From positions 1,302,001 to 1,366,000 of the forward strand of contig NZ_LT606951.1 in NCBI RefSeq assembly GCF_900095205.1: 64,000 nucleotides of DNA. Reading direction: 5' to 3'. This DNA comes from Polynucleobacter necessarius (lineage in GTDB: Bacteria; Pseudomonadota; Gammaproteobacteria; Burkholderiales; Burkholderiaceae). The position numbers were made by a program, and so were the translations under genes. Of the stretch, positions 9,724 through 19,396 are shown piece by piece (position 1 is the stretch's first letter; each line of letters begins with the position of its first letter). Under the pieces are notes generated by a model. That model did no database searches, had not been told where the DNA came from, and saw nothing but the letters and a program-made list of their open reading frames with translations.

Positions 9724-10770
9724 TTACTTATACACCTTCAAAGTAGTAGTATCATTATCCAAGCGTCTTTTGAGATTACGCGCCTGACCAGCGGATCCAG
9801 GATGATTGGTAATGAAATTCTGGTCTGCTAAATGCTTGCGCACATCTTCAGCTAGATCCAAAGAAGCTAACTTCATCAACTTCGCCGTACTTGGCTTAAA
9901 GTTATTGTCTTTGCCAGCGATTCTGACCTCTTTGCCTTCGCCAGAAGCAATAAAGGAAGCCACAATTTGCGTGGTCTTGGTATCAACTATATGGAAATCC
10001 ACAGTCACTTCTAGTGACACTTGTTGCGCAGTCGATTTTGTTCCGGGGATTTCATCAACATTATCGATACTAGAGATTTCGGTCAGTACGCCATATAGAA
10101 CATAGTTAGCATCACCAAAATCACCTGCCTTAATGCGCTTGACGATATCAAAGTATTCATCACCTTGATTAGGCGTTGCCACACTAGACTTAGCGTGCAC
10201 AACTTTATAACCTGATTTAATCAGCAGACCACGGATGGGGTTTGCCAGATAGCGCAGCTCACCATACTCATTGTTACTTTGGTAACCCGATTTCTTCATG
10301 CTGCTTTGGGTATTTGCAGTTGTAGAGCTATTACTTGGCGCTACTTCTGCTGGCCGGTGTGGCTGGGACTGCTGTACCTGGGCTGGTTGCCTTCGGGTCT
10401 GAAAGATCCGTGAACTTTACAGGGAACACAGAAGAATTTGGGCCACCAGTCAATGCAGAGGCATTGGCCTTATCGGCATCTACCTCAATTGTCTTAGGAG
10501 TGAGCGTAGAAGTAATGCTGTTGTCAGTCGTCGTTCTGGTTTCTTCGATATAAGTGAGGTTCTTACCCTCTTTTTTAAAGTAAATATCGGTTACCGCAAT
10601 CGACTTCGATTCTGATTTCAGCGCTTCAGCATTGATCACAGGATTCTTTGGTGAATCAGCTGGAACTTGACCAATCACAGTAGGCTTGACTACTGGTGCA
10701 GGAGGCTTAGAGGCGCAACCGGCTAATGCGACTAAACCTGCGCTTGCATAAACTAAAAAGTTTTTTTCAT
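9724..10770 (-). pseudogene. CsgG/LpoB-like outer membrane lipoprotein, frameshifted
   Basis: Likely envelope lipoprotein related to the LpoB/CsgG family, encoded in a cluster with lpoB and ycfL. The N-terminal part has a lipoprotein signal with lipobox LAGC and a proline-rich spacer. After a frameshift near 10330-10345 the rest continues with GELRYLANPIRGLL, ANYVLYGVLTEI and a C-terminal EDVRKHLADQNF. The natural start is probably ATG 10770: the A7 tract after it and the T5 tract just downstream put it out of frame, and one extra T or A restores MKKTFLVYASAG. So there are two single-base lesions. A 34-bp tandem duplication abuts the start. Function is inferred only from neighbours and weak resemblance. 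Confidence 0.65.
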
Positions 10771-10838
10771 GAATTACTCTCAATCATTTGCTGTATCTAA
10801 CAGTGAATTACTCTCAATCATTTGCTGTATCTAACAGT
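10771..10838. repeat. 34-bp perfect tandem duplication upstream of the CsgG/LpoB-like gene
   Basis: The 34-base unit that begins GAATTACTCTCAATC and ends ATCTAACAGT occurs twice back to back (10771-10804 and 10805-10838), followed by GAATT as the start of a third copy. It fills the gap between lpoB's stop and the start of the next minus-strand gene and may alter its ribosome-binding region. Confidence 0.95.
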
Positions 10839-10851
10839 GAATTGCATCGTA

Positions 10852-11442
10852 TTAGCGAGTAGCCGTTTTACGAATCTCTTTTTCATCGGCCCACTCGAGC
10901 AAACCAGCCTCGTTATTAATGAGGTTCAAGTTAAAGACGTAGTAAACATCTTTTACATCTTTGGTATTTTTTACGATTGATGCAATAGATCCCTCAATAC
11001 GATATTGGGCTCCTTGCATATTGCCGGTCTTGGCAATAGTGCTGTTCTTGTAAAGCCCAGACTGATTCTGGCGTTTTAGCTCATCTGTTTGATTTTGCAT
11101 TTCAGAAACGCTGACTGCAAATCGCACTTGGCCGCTCTTCATGAGTTGCGTACGAATCTTATCCGTAATGACGCGGGTATCAATATATTCAGAGGTCTTA
11201 TTCTTTACATCCGCGAGCGTCACAATCGACGCATCTTTGCTGCCAGAGATCGCTTTCGTCTGTAGAAGTGATCTCGTCATAGACTCTGCAATCATCTGCA
11301 GATCAGTAGACCTACAATCGGCGTTCACAGTCTCAACTGCCTTCGCATCACCATATCGAACCTGCGGCCCAGAGCATGCAGTAAGTGCTGCTACGGATAA
11401 TAGGATGGCTGTTAAATAGAGAAATTTAGAGTTCATATTCAT
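10852..11442 (-). CDS. lpoB: penicillin-binding protein activator LpoB
   Basis: Outer-membrane lipoprotein expected to reach through the periplasm and stimulate the peptidoglycan synthase PBP1b. The 196-residue product has a signal peptide ending in the lipobox LTAC (Cys at about residue 23), then the LpoB domain with AESMTRSLLQT, SEYIDTRVITDKIRTQL and GAQYRIEGSIASI motifs. It lies next to ycfL as in enterobacteria. It is the only undamaged gene of this four-gene lipoprotein cluster, which suggests it is the one under selection. Confidence 0.88.
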   Translation of the reverse strand: MNMNSKFLYLTAILLSVAALTACSGPQVRYGDAKAVETVNADCRSTDLQMIAESMTRSLLQTKAISGSKDASIVTLADVKNKTSEYIDTRVITDKIRTQLMKSGQVRFAVSVSEMQNQTDELKRQNQSGLYKNSTIAKTGNMQGAQYRIEGSIASIVKNTKDVKDVYYVFNLNLINNEAGLLEWADEKEIRKTATR

Positions 11443-11506
11443 TTTGATCGGTCCTAATGTCTTTTAACTAGCAATTACTTATAGGTTGCGTGAAGTTATC
11501 TATAAA

Positions 11507-11867
11507 TTACTTGTATTGATTTAACTTGAAACGAAAGTCGGTAGCATCAGGCGTAGGGGCTATACCCATAATAACGGTCGACTGGCCTTTACCTACGGTC
11601 ACAGGCTTCCAAGCCTCTTCGTCTGTTACTGTCATGCCATTTTTACCAAGCCATCTAAATCGATAAGAAACTAAATTTGATTTGCTGTCATTTTGAATAG
11701 TGACTTGAGCGGTCAACACCCCATTGCGCACAATGATACTGCGCATATCCATAATTTGAATGCTGTCCGTGTCTCCCATACGCACCGCCATATCCTTGAT
11801 GGAAGGCGTAGAGCTACAAGCTACTAAAGCTAGTGTCGTCAAAAGGATTGCAAGGTATTTTTTTCAT
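11507..11867 (-). pseudogene. YcfL family (DUF1425) lipoprotein, frameshifted in an A tract
   Basis: Small lipoprotein that travels with lpoB; function unknown. The mature domain (about 110 residues, with IIVRNGVLTAQVTIQND and RFRWLGKNGM) is intact in one frame, with a lipobox VAC. The natural start ATG 11867-11865 is followed by seven A; in that frame translation would stop within about 20 codons. Removing one A gives a normal signal peptide starting MKKYLAILLTTLAL. Thus the sole lesion is one base in a homopolymer (11858-11864). It could be a sequencing error, a true loss, or a gene rescued by slippage on the A tract. Confidence 0.75.
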
Positions 11868-11877
11868 TTAGATCTTC

Positions 11878-13647
11878 CTAATTAAAAAGCTGCTGCAGGC
11901 TATTGAGCAGGCTGGGCGGTTCATAAGAACTCACGCCTTCCATATTACCGCTAGCAGCGTGTTGTTGGGGTTAGAAACTGGGTTAGATGCAGGAATCGGT
12001 ACGGACGCAGATTCCGTTTTGAGTATTGGCGCTGCTATAGGCACTGTTACAGGCACATCAGCAGGCAGATTTACTGGGGCTGGCGCAACAATGACTGGAG
12101 TGGTAGCAACGGGAGGAATAATGGCTGGCGCTTTAGGTGGGAGAGCGGCCGGATCATTCGATGTCAGAACGGTAGCTTTATTTCTGAACATGCGGATATA
12201 GACTACGTTATAGCCACCCACAAGATTGACCGTTTGAGCAGCGGTAACTCCAGATGGTAATGTGTACCTCAACACATTCGGTCCAATTGGCAAACCCATT
12301 CTGGCCATATACGTCTGCGCCGGCAAAGTTGACCAGTGACGTACATCGGTCACATTAATCGCTTGAAGGCCATAACTAGCAATCATTCCAGCAATCGCAC
12401 CTATCAGTGCAGCGCTATTGTTTTGATTGTTCTGACCGCGTCTATTAGCGGCTTGCTGCGCCGCTTGATCTGCAGCATATTGTGCAGCTAGAGAAACTAG
12501 TGCACGCGATGTAGCTCTTAAAACATAAGCAGGCATTTCGTCGCGGAGATTTTTTCGAGCCACCGCATCCAGATTGGCAACCAATTCGGGATTAGCGACC
12601 TTGTCACCCAATTGTACGAATGATGGTCTATAACGTTCAGTAGATCTATCAATCACCGGGAAGGTGAGTGTAATTAATTTTGAATTACCACCCATAGGAA
12701 CAGACTGGCTAATTTGATAAGGAATAATTTTAGGGGTGTAGCCTCTGTATCAATCACGACCAAAGTATCGGCAAACGATTTTTTGTCGCGATTGGCGATA
12801 TTTGAATCTAACTTAGTAATGCTGGTTTTAAAAAAATCGACCTGTGGACGCAACTCAATAGCCAACCGATATCCAGGCGCAGCTAAGCTAGTCTCCCCTT
12901 GTGATTCATGGATAAAGCCCGACAAGTAATAGGCTGCGGGATTTTGATAAGTATTCTTGAGACTTCGCGTTTCTTCATCATCCAACAAATTGACAGAATA
13001 GCCATTGATATTTTCAATACGGCTAGTCACGTTCCGAGTATTAGGATTGGATTGTTGATCCTGCTCAGCCTTTGAGACTGCAACCACCTTGCTTTGAATC
13101 AACGCCTCAATCACTTTTTCACGCTGCGCCATTTTTTGGCTTCCACCATAGCGTCATTCCAGCGACCTTGCGCAAGATGATTCAGCGCTAAGGTTTGACT
13201 CAAAAAACTCACTTCATACGGTTTAGGATCGTAATTACTACTGAGACCTTCTGATAAAATATAAGAGCTCATATTGGATGCTGAACGCTTAAGTCTATCG
13301 CTCGTACTGACCTCCCACTGCTCAACCAATTGATCAGCAGCCAATAGATTTTGAGTGCAACTCGGAATCTGCGCAGGACCTTGTAAGTGCTGCACTTCAC
13401 CTAACTCCATGTAATAGAGCGTATTTTTATCCTTAAAAACCCCCTGAATAGTCGCTACAGTATTCTGCAAATCACCGTTTTTAAACTGCTCCTTAGATTC
13501 GTTCATCCGCACTTGTTGGGTTTGGGTTGCATAACCCGCCAATAAACATACAGCCAATGTCGCAGCAAATGGAGAGAAATCAAATGCTGAAAATTTAGGC
13601 AATCTGCGAGTCTGAGTGACTAGAGAGGAAATGATTGGTGCTTTCAA
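11878..13647 (-). pseudogene. COG3014 family envelope protein, three frameshifts and lost lipobox Cys
   Basis: Uncharacterised COG3014-type protein with TPR-like N-terminal helices that accompanies lpoB and ycfL in other genomes. Three blocks lie in three frames: 13647-13111, 13132-12674 and 12695-11931, and a fourth shift gives the natural-looking end down to the stop at 11878-11880. The first shift sits in an A6 run (13132-13137), where one more A would join AKK to MAQREKV. The second sits in a G4/C4 run near 12732-12735. The signal peptide reads VCLLAGYAT, where LAGC is expected, so the lipidated Cys has become Tyr. Clearly non-functional unless all three shifts are errors. Confidence 0.8.
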
Positions 13648-13766
13648 GCGAATACAAAGGGATTATTTACCCGACTGAGCTCCAAGAAGGTTTTTTATTT
13701 AGTTCTAATACCTATAACGCTTGTATATAGGACGAGGCTGACAAAGAAATTCCACATTCATCTCAT

Positions 13767-14774
13767 TTATTGCTCTAATTTTGCCCCTGATTGTTTTACC
13801 ACCCTACCCCATTTATTCGCCTCTGAAGCAATCAGCCGTGAGAGATCCCTAGGGCTACCCTGGGGCTGGCTCTAGACCGCCCGCTAAAAGACGTGATTTA
13901 ACGTCTGGATTGCTCAAGGTTTGCCGAACCATCTGATTTAAATGCTTTTGGATAGAGGGTGGTAGATTGGCTGGCGCCATCAAAGAGAACCACGAGACTG
14001 CCTCAAATCCCGTTAACCCTTGTTCAGCCAAAGCGGGTATTTCAGGGGCGGCTTGCGAGCGTTTGAGTGTAGTGACCCCTAGTGCCTGTACTTCCCCCGC
14101 TTTAATCAAAACCAAAGAAGAAGAAAGATTATCAAACAGCATAGAGATTCGACCACTCAGAAGATCGGGCAAAGATTGCGCACGACCTTTATAGGGAATA
14201 TGGCGAATTTGTACTCCTACTATTTCTTTAAACAATTCACCAGACATATGCAATGAAGTGCCAATACCAGATGAACCAAAAGTCAGCTCATTCGGTTTTG
14301 CTTTTGCTAACTCAATGAGTTCATGCAGATTATTAACCCCTAGTTTCTTATTGACGATCAGCACATTCGGCGTGCTTGCTAAAAAACTGATAGGTGTGAA
14401 GTCTTTGACAGGATCAAACGACATCTTTTCATAGAGCGCGCCATTAATCGCATGAATACCAACCCCGTACCAATCAATAAGGTGTAGCCATCCGGTTCAC
14501 TCTTAGCAACGAGGTCTGCGCCAATATTGCCACCGTACCCAGGTCGGTTTTCCACTAACACTGGTACACCTAAATTTTGCTGCCAACTCTCTGCCAACAC
14601 ACGAGCCAAAATATCAGGCGCACCTCCAGGAGTGAAGGTGACGATGATGCGTATAGATTGTTTTGGCCAAGGAGAGTTATTTTTTGATGAGATCTCTTGG
14701 GCGCATACAGAAAGTCCCAGCGACCATAGAATCAGAACAGCCAAATAGCGCTTAAGCACTCTTAAGAATTGCAT
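13767..14774 (-). pseudogene. tripartite tricarboxylate transporter receptor (Bug/TctC family), disrupted
   Basis: Periplasmic solute receptor of the Bug family, which captures small carboxylates or aromatic acids. Visible motifs are a signal peptide, IRIIVTFTPGGAPDILARVL, NRPGYGGNIGADLVAKS and PDGYTLLIG. The frame changes near 14400-14460 to continue with DFTPISFLASTPNVLI, and changes again near 13855, giving a tail that ends WGRVVKQSGAKLEQ at the stop 13767-13769. With two frameshifts the otherwise full-length (~325-residue) protein is lost. No membrane partner genes (tctAB) are nearby, as is usual for orphan Bug receptors. Confidence 0.88.
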
Positions 14775-14812
14775 ACTCTTTCAATTGAGAAGTGGACCAA
14801 GCGGTCTACATT

Positions 14813-15382
14813 TTAAATGCCAAAACGAGAGCGCAGCCAGAGCCAGCCCTCATACTTCACAGGGTCATCAGCACAAGGCCCAATGCCACATTCCAACAAG
14901 GTAGAAATCAGCTTGCCTAAAACCAAGAGAATAAAAAGAATGATCAGCGTATTTGCAAACCATGAGCGTGAACGCACATCGCGATTGGGGAGCATTAATA
15001 GAACTGCCAGCCCTACCAAGAGACCGGTATACCCTACATAAGCCCAAGTACAAAAATGGAGCTCTAAAAATGTTTTACCAAATCCTTTATCACCAGGGAG
15101 GATGTGCAAGAACACTTGGCGAAGGGAAACCATCATTCCAACTAAGCCACCAATGATTCCCCAACCATAATGAGCCGAGTGCGCACCGCAACGAATATTC
15201 AGGACTAAAGCAAAGCCAATGATCACAAAGCCCATGCGTTGCATTAAGCACAAGGGGCAAGGAAGCTCACCAAAATAAAATTGATCAAAGAAGGCATAGG
15301 AAAGCATGCCAATGATCGCCAACAATGCAAGCTGATTGCCCAGCGCCGCTAAAGAGGGAAAAGAGTTTCTACTCACAATCAC
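14813..15382 (-). CDS. dsbB: disulfide bond formation protein B
   Basis: Inner-membrane quinone-linked oxidase that re-oxidises the periplasmic dithiol oxidase DsbA. The 189-residue product has about five hydrophobic helices and the first redox pair CPLC (C42, C45) right after helix 1. A further Cys lies in HFCTW and a C-terminal pair in ECGIGPC, so the second redox centre is arranged differently from E. coli DsbB. Start is taken at GTG 15382, which directly follows the stop codon of the small DUF5993 gene with no gap, implying coupled translation. Confidence 0.88.
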   Translation of the reverse strand: MIVSRNSFPSLAALGNQLALLAIIGMLSYAFFDQFYFGELPCPLCLMQRMGFVIIGFALVLNIRCGAHSAHYGWGIIGGLVGMMVSLRQVFLHILPGDKGFGKTFLELHFCTWAYVGYTGLLVGLAVLLMLPNRDVRSRSWFANTLIILFILLVLGKLISTLLECGIGPCADDPVKYEGWLWLRSRFGI

Positions 15383-15541
15383 TTACAGGCTGATATTGAG
15401 GTGAGATGTTGCATGCGCACGGAACCAAAGCATCAGGGTACCAACTGTGATTGCTAAAACTATCAAGCCTGCAAGGCGCTTCTCAAACCAGACTAAAACA
15501 AGTCCGATAAAAGCCATCAGAAATGGTAGAAACATATACAT
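15383..15541 (-). CDS. DUF5993 family small membrane protein
   Basis: A 52-residue protein: start ATG 15541, two hydrophobic segments (FLPFLMAFIGLVLVWF and GLIVLAITVGTLMLWF), then the ending HATSHLNISL. This pattern (MxMFLPF at the start, a His-rich stretch and an N-[IL]-S-[LF] end) is that of DUF5993, a family usually encoded just before dsbB. Here its TAA stop abuts the dsbB GTG. Function unknown; position suggests a role with the DsbB system. Confidence 0.75.
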   Translation of the reverse strand: MYMFLPFLMAFIGLVLVWFEKRLAGLIVLAITVGTLMLWFRAHATSHLNISL

Positions 15542-15635
15542 GACAGAATTTTAGCGCAGGACACTCTTGGCGCGAGATGAATTCTGTTAATTCAGAGCTT
15601 GTAAGGTCTTTAGGCCTTTTGTTTAGAATGCACTT

Positions 15636-16415
15636 ATGAGCACTAAATCTACCCCGCCATGCTTAGATCTTGAGATCACAGGAAATTTGGCATGGGTTAC
15701 TTTCAATAACCCAGCGGCACGCAATGCTTTGACTTGGCCAATGTACGAAGAGCTCAAAATCATTTGTGATGCGCTTGCGAAAAATATAGATATTCGCGTA
15801 GTGATTTTTCGAGGAGCTGGAGATAAGGCATTTGTTTCTGGCAGCGATATTCAACAGTTCGTTGATCTTCAAAAAGATGAGGCATATGAAGTGGCTGTCG
15901 ATCAGATTTTTGCCTCACTCCAACAACTTCTCATGCCAACAATAGCAATGATTGAAGGCTTAGCGGTAGGCAGTGGATTATTAATGGCAACTGCCTGTGA
16001 TTTTCGAATCTCTACGATTGAAGCGCGCTTCGGCATTCCAGTTGCGAAGACATTGGGCAACTGTTTATCTCCCAGCAATCTGTCGTGGATTGCCGCTCAT
16101 CTCGACTTCCCCACTGTGAAGAAGATGCTGTTAACTGCTGAGTTAATTAAAGCGCCTGAATTGCGAGAGTCGGGATACTTATATCAAACTGTAGTACCCA
16201 GTGAAATTCATGAGGCAGTGAATGCTCTCGCTGTAAAACTCGCGGCACTGGCGCCTATCACTCAAAAATCCAGCAAACTGACATTAGCCCGCCTACTCCA
16301 AAGCAACCTTCCTGATTGCACAGATTTAATGCGTGAAACTTATAACAGCGCAGACTTTAGAGAGGGAGTGAACGCTTTTCTGGAAGGCCGTTCACCCCAA
16401 TGGACTGGCAAATAA
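15636..16415 (+). CDS. enoyl-CoA hydratase/isomerase family protein
   Basis: Crotonase-fold enzyme of 259 residues, acting on a CoA thioester. It has the N-terminal FNNPAARNALTWPMYEEL, the oxyanion-hole segment AFVSGSDIQQF (where AFCAGGDI is typical) and the second oxyanion motif IEGLAVGSGLLMATACDFRI. The catalytic Glu positions of classical hydratases are not both evident, so the exact reaction (hydratase, isomerase or other) is open. It stands alone between genes on the other strand. Intact. Confidence 0.8.
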   Translation: MSTKSTPPCLDLEITGNLAWVTFNNPAARNALTWPMYEELKIICDALAKNIDIRVVIFRGAGDKAFVSGSDIQQFVDLQKDEAYEVAVDQIFASLQQLLMPTIAMIEGLAVGSGLLMATACDFRISTIEARFGIPVAKTLGNCLSPSNLSWIAAHLDFPTVKKMLLTAELIKAPELRESGYLYQTVVPSEIHEAVNALAVKLAALAPITQKSSKLTLARLLQSNLPDCTDLMRETYNSADFREGVNAFLEGRSPQWTGK

Positions 16416-16433
16416 AACGAGTCTTTATTTCAT

Positions 16434-17031
16434 TTAAACAATGGTTGTTTTTAGATCGGATAAACCTGCAACACTTCCTTCTAGAACATCGCCTTTTTCA
16501 CTGGCCCCACGCCGGCTGGCGTACCAGAAAAGATCAAATCACCTGGCTCCAGTGTAAATAAAGTAGATAGATAGGCAATCGTATCGGGAACGTTCCAGAT
16601 CAACTGATTCAAATCGCCCTCTTGGCGCACTTCACCATTCACTAGTAGCTTGACAGCCCCCTTGGCAGGGTGGCCCGCACTGACTCACTGGGGTAATTTC
16701 ACCGCAAGGGGCAGATGATCAAATGCCTTACCCGTGTCCCATGGGCGTCCCATCTTTTTTTGCTTCCCCTTGAAGATCGCGACGCGTCATGTCTAGTCCG
16801 ACTCCATAGCCATAAACATGTTCTAGCGCTTTATCTGCCGGGATGTTCGCACCACCTTTACCAATGGCGACCACCATTTCAATTTCATGATGAACATCAT
16901 TTGATAAATTGGGGTACACCCTATTTTTACCATCGGTCATGATAAATACAATTTACTGCAAAGCGACGCGAATCGCCCGTCACTGGCAGAGACACCACTG
17001 CTGGTGGATCAATCACAAATGTGGAGCTCAT
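16434..17031 (-). pseudogene. fumarylacetoacetate hydrolase family protein, internally deleted
   Basis: Remains of an FAH-family hydrolase (fumarylpyruvate hydrolase type). The N-terminus at ATG 17031 reads FVIDPPAVVSLPV then AVNCIY. It jumps, out of frame, to a segment with VHHEIEMVVAIGKGG and GYGVGLDMTRRDLQ, and after another shift and a stop near 16690 to [17 protein letters not shown]. About 30 residues that normally follow the N-terminal block (the VGRNYxxHAxE region) are missing near 16945. The metal-binding HHEIE survives, but the reading frame does not. Confidence 0.8.
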
Positions 17032-17067
17032 TGAAATCCTTTCTGGGAATTTGGTAGCATAAATTAC

Positions 17068-17350
17068 TTATTTCGGATGTTTAGCAGTATGACGCAATTT
17101 CAGCAATAAGATGCTGAGGGCCAAAGCAAAAGTGAGCACATTAGCCAATATCAGGGGCCACTTCTCAATAATAAGGCCGTATACCAACCACAAGCCCACC
17201 CCAGCAGTGAATAAGGAATACATACCCAATGAAATTCCGGTCAAATCTCTAGTGCGCCAGGATTGAATCGCTTGAGGTAAAAAAGCGATTGTGGTTAAGA
17301 ATGCAGCGCAATAACCGATGATTTCAATATGGTGGGGCTCTAGGGCTCAT
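17068..17350 (-). pseudogene. SemiSWEET-type small sugar transporter, frameshifted near the start
   Basis: Three-helix SemiSWEET/PQ-loop-like protein of about 90 residues: IEIIGYCAAFLTTIAFLPQ with the PQ motif, then WRTRDLTGISLGMYSLF and two further helices ending RHTAKHPK. The only ATG (17348-17350) is out of frame; deleting one C from the CCCC run near 17331 would restore an uninterrupted protein starting MSPRAHHIEI. No other start codon lies in the correct frame, since it is preceded by a TGA. Either a real null or a homopolymer error. Confidence 0.7.
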
Positions 17351-17456
17351 CATTTCATTGTAATCAGAGATAGGATGGATTCATTGACCCAGAGCAGGAA
17401 GTGTATTTCTGTAGATAATAGAAATTCGTAACCCAACCTAATACTACAAATACATA

Positions 17457-18458
17457 ATGAGACAACCATTCATTCAAGGTCTAGGCCTTCTCCTATGCAG
17501 CTGCATGATTAGCAGCCCACTATTTGCACAGACCAAGCAATTCTGCAATAAAAAATTACCCTGATAAGCCTATTCGCTTAGTAATCCCTTACCCGCCCGG
17601 TGGAGCAACAGATGTCATTGGACGCATCATGGCTCAAGAGTTGTCCAAGTCACTGAACCAGCAAGTGGTTCCCGATAATCGCGGGGGTGATAGCGGCAAT
17701 ATTGGCGCAGATATGGTGGCTAAATCACCAGCAGATGGTTATACCCTTTTAATGGGGCCCTCACCTCACATGCCATTAACGCCAATCCTGATAAAGACAA
17801 GATCAAGTACAACCTTGAAAAAGATCTCACACCTGTTGATGTGGTGGGAGTCGTGCCTCTCGTGTTTGTAGTAAACCCTTCAGTTCCCGTAAAGAATATG
17901 AAAGAGTTCATTGCCTACGCAAAAGCCAATCCCGGAAAGCTGACCTTTGCCTCTTCTGGTGCCGGCGCGCCACAACGTCTGGCAATGGAAATGTTTCGCT
18001 ACCAACTGGGTCTAGATTTATTACCTGTACCTTACAAAGGTAGTGGACCCGCAATGACAGATCTGGTTGGCGGTCAAGTATTAACGATGTCTGAGACAGT
18101 CCCAGCTGCATTGCAATTTATTCAAGCTGGTCAATTAAGGCCACTAGCGGTAACTACTGCTAAACGCATTAGTCAATTGCCAGACGTACCTACAGCTACT
18201 GAAGCTACTGGATTACCTAACTTTGATGTGGTGAGTATGTTTGGCATCCTAGCTCCAGCAGGAACACCTAAACCCATCATCGATAAACTGAGCTCCGATA
18301 TCAAGACTATTTTGCAGCGACCTGATGTTCAAGAGCGGATGTTAGCGGCAGGGGTCTATGTCAACCACCTCTCCCCAGCCGACTCTGCCACGCGCATTCA
18401 CAGAGAATTAGCGATGTGGGGCAAAGTTGTCAAGGACGCCAACATCAAGCCGGATTAA
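17457..18458 (+). pseudogene. Bug/TctC family receptor, two frameshifts
   Basis: Second orphan Bug-family periplasmic receptor. It starts at ATG 17457 with a signal peptide ending ...SSPLFAQ. A frameshift near 17525-17545 (beside an A6 run) precedes YPDKPIRLVIPYPPGGATDV. A second near 17775-17830 precedes VVGVVPLVFVVNPSVPVKNM. The C-terminal two thirds (MVGVVPLV to NIKPD, 17841-18458) is uninterrupted. Total length matches a normal ~330-residue receptor. It lacks partner membrane genes. Confidence 0.86.
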
Positions 18459-18534
18459 AGCAGACGAACACCTGAGAGGTACTTAATTTAACGGCACGGA
18501 AAAGATTGCTTTGAGCGTTAATGAATCCGTGCTG

Positions 18535-19287
18535 TTAGAAAAATTTTCCAACTCCAGCCTGAAAAGAGAGCGGCCTACCATCGTAGTACATCATCAAAAA
18601 GCCGAGTTGCTGGGTATTTTGATAATTGATGGGCTGATTAATTTGATTCAGATTCGAGTAATACCCAACACCCAAAGCTAACTCAGGCGTAATCTCTCTG
18701 GATAAGCGAGTGGCTGTCGAAAAATACGGCGCCTGATGAACATAGGGTTGCGAGAGAGGTATATCTACAATCGGATTGAATGAGAAAAGCCATTCGTCAA
18801 AGTGCTTACCGACAATAAAACGTAGCTCGCTGTTATATCTAGATTCATCAAATTGTGGCTGTACATTAGCCAGCTCTAAATTGACACCAGCAAAAAAATC
18901 ATCCCCTTTATCTTCGCGCAATGGCAACCATTTCATCCACACCTTAGTAGCGGCATATTGAAATTTATTGTCATAATTAACGCAAGAGATATAGAGGCCA
19001 GCCTCTAAGTCGTGTCCAAGCCCATAAGCAAACTCTGGCGTTACTCGCACATCATTGTTACTCATTACCTCACCGGGATATGATGGTGCCTGGATGCCTC
19101 GAGGTGTGCTGTTGACGTGTAGCCCCACACTAGCCTCACCTTTAGCATTGATTTCATCATCGTAAACCTGAATTTCATCCTGCAGGACTGCCATGCTGAT
19201 AGACGGCATAGATGATAAACAAATTAAACAAATCAATAGGATTCCTTTGGTCAGCGACTTCTTGATAGGGAGAGCTTGCATCTGCAT
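18535..19287 (-). CDS. putative outer membrane beta-barrel protein
   Basis: An exported protein of about 250 residues. A hydrophobic signal peptide (KGILLICLICLSS, cleavage near SISMA) is followed by alternating hydrophobic/polar strands rich in Tyr, Phe and Asn, and the chain ends GVGKFF with an aromatic final residue, as outer-membrane barrels do. I do not recognise a named family. ATG 19287 has an AGG six bases upstream; an ATG two codons further is an alternative, and an upstream ATG at 19332 would give a poor signal peptide. Intact and monocistronic. Confidence 0.6.
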   Translation of the reverse strand: MQMQALPIKKSLTKGILLICLICLSSMPSISMAVLQDEIQVYDDEINAKGEASVGLHVNSTPRGIQAPSYPGEVMSNNDVRVTPEFAYGLGHDLEAGLYISCVNYDNKFQYAATKVWMKWLPLREDKGDDFFAGVNLELANVQPQFDESRYNSELRFIVGKHFDEWLFSFNPIVDIPLSQPYVHQAPYFSTATRLSREITPELALGVGYYSNLNQINQPINYQNTQQLGFLMMYYDGRPLSFQAGVGKFF

Positions 19288-19396
19288 GATGCCTGAGTTT
19301 AACAAGCATTGAGAGAAATTAGACTTCCTCAACTCACAATGACTAGCAACGATGTTGGGTTCATCGTCAATTGCCCAGAGGCCTTGCTGCGATTAC

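Noticed and set aside
10771..10838. Insertion-sequence target duplication or CRISPR
   Set aside because: Copies are directly adjacent with nothing between them and no transposase nearby; a simple tandem duplication.
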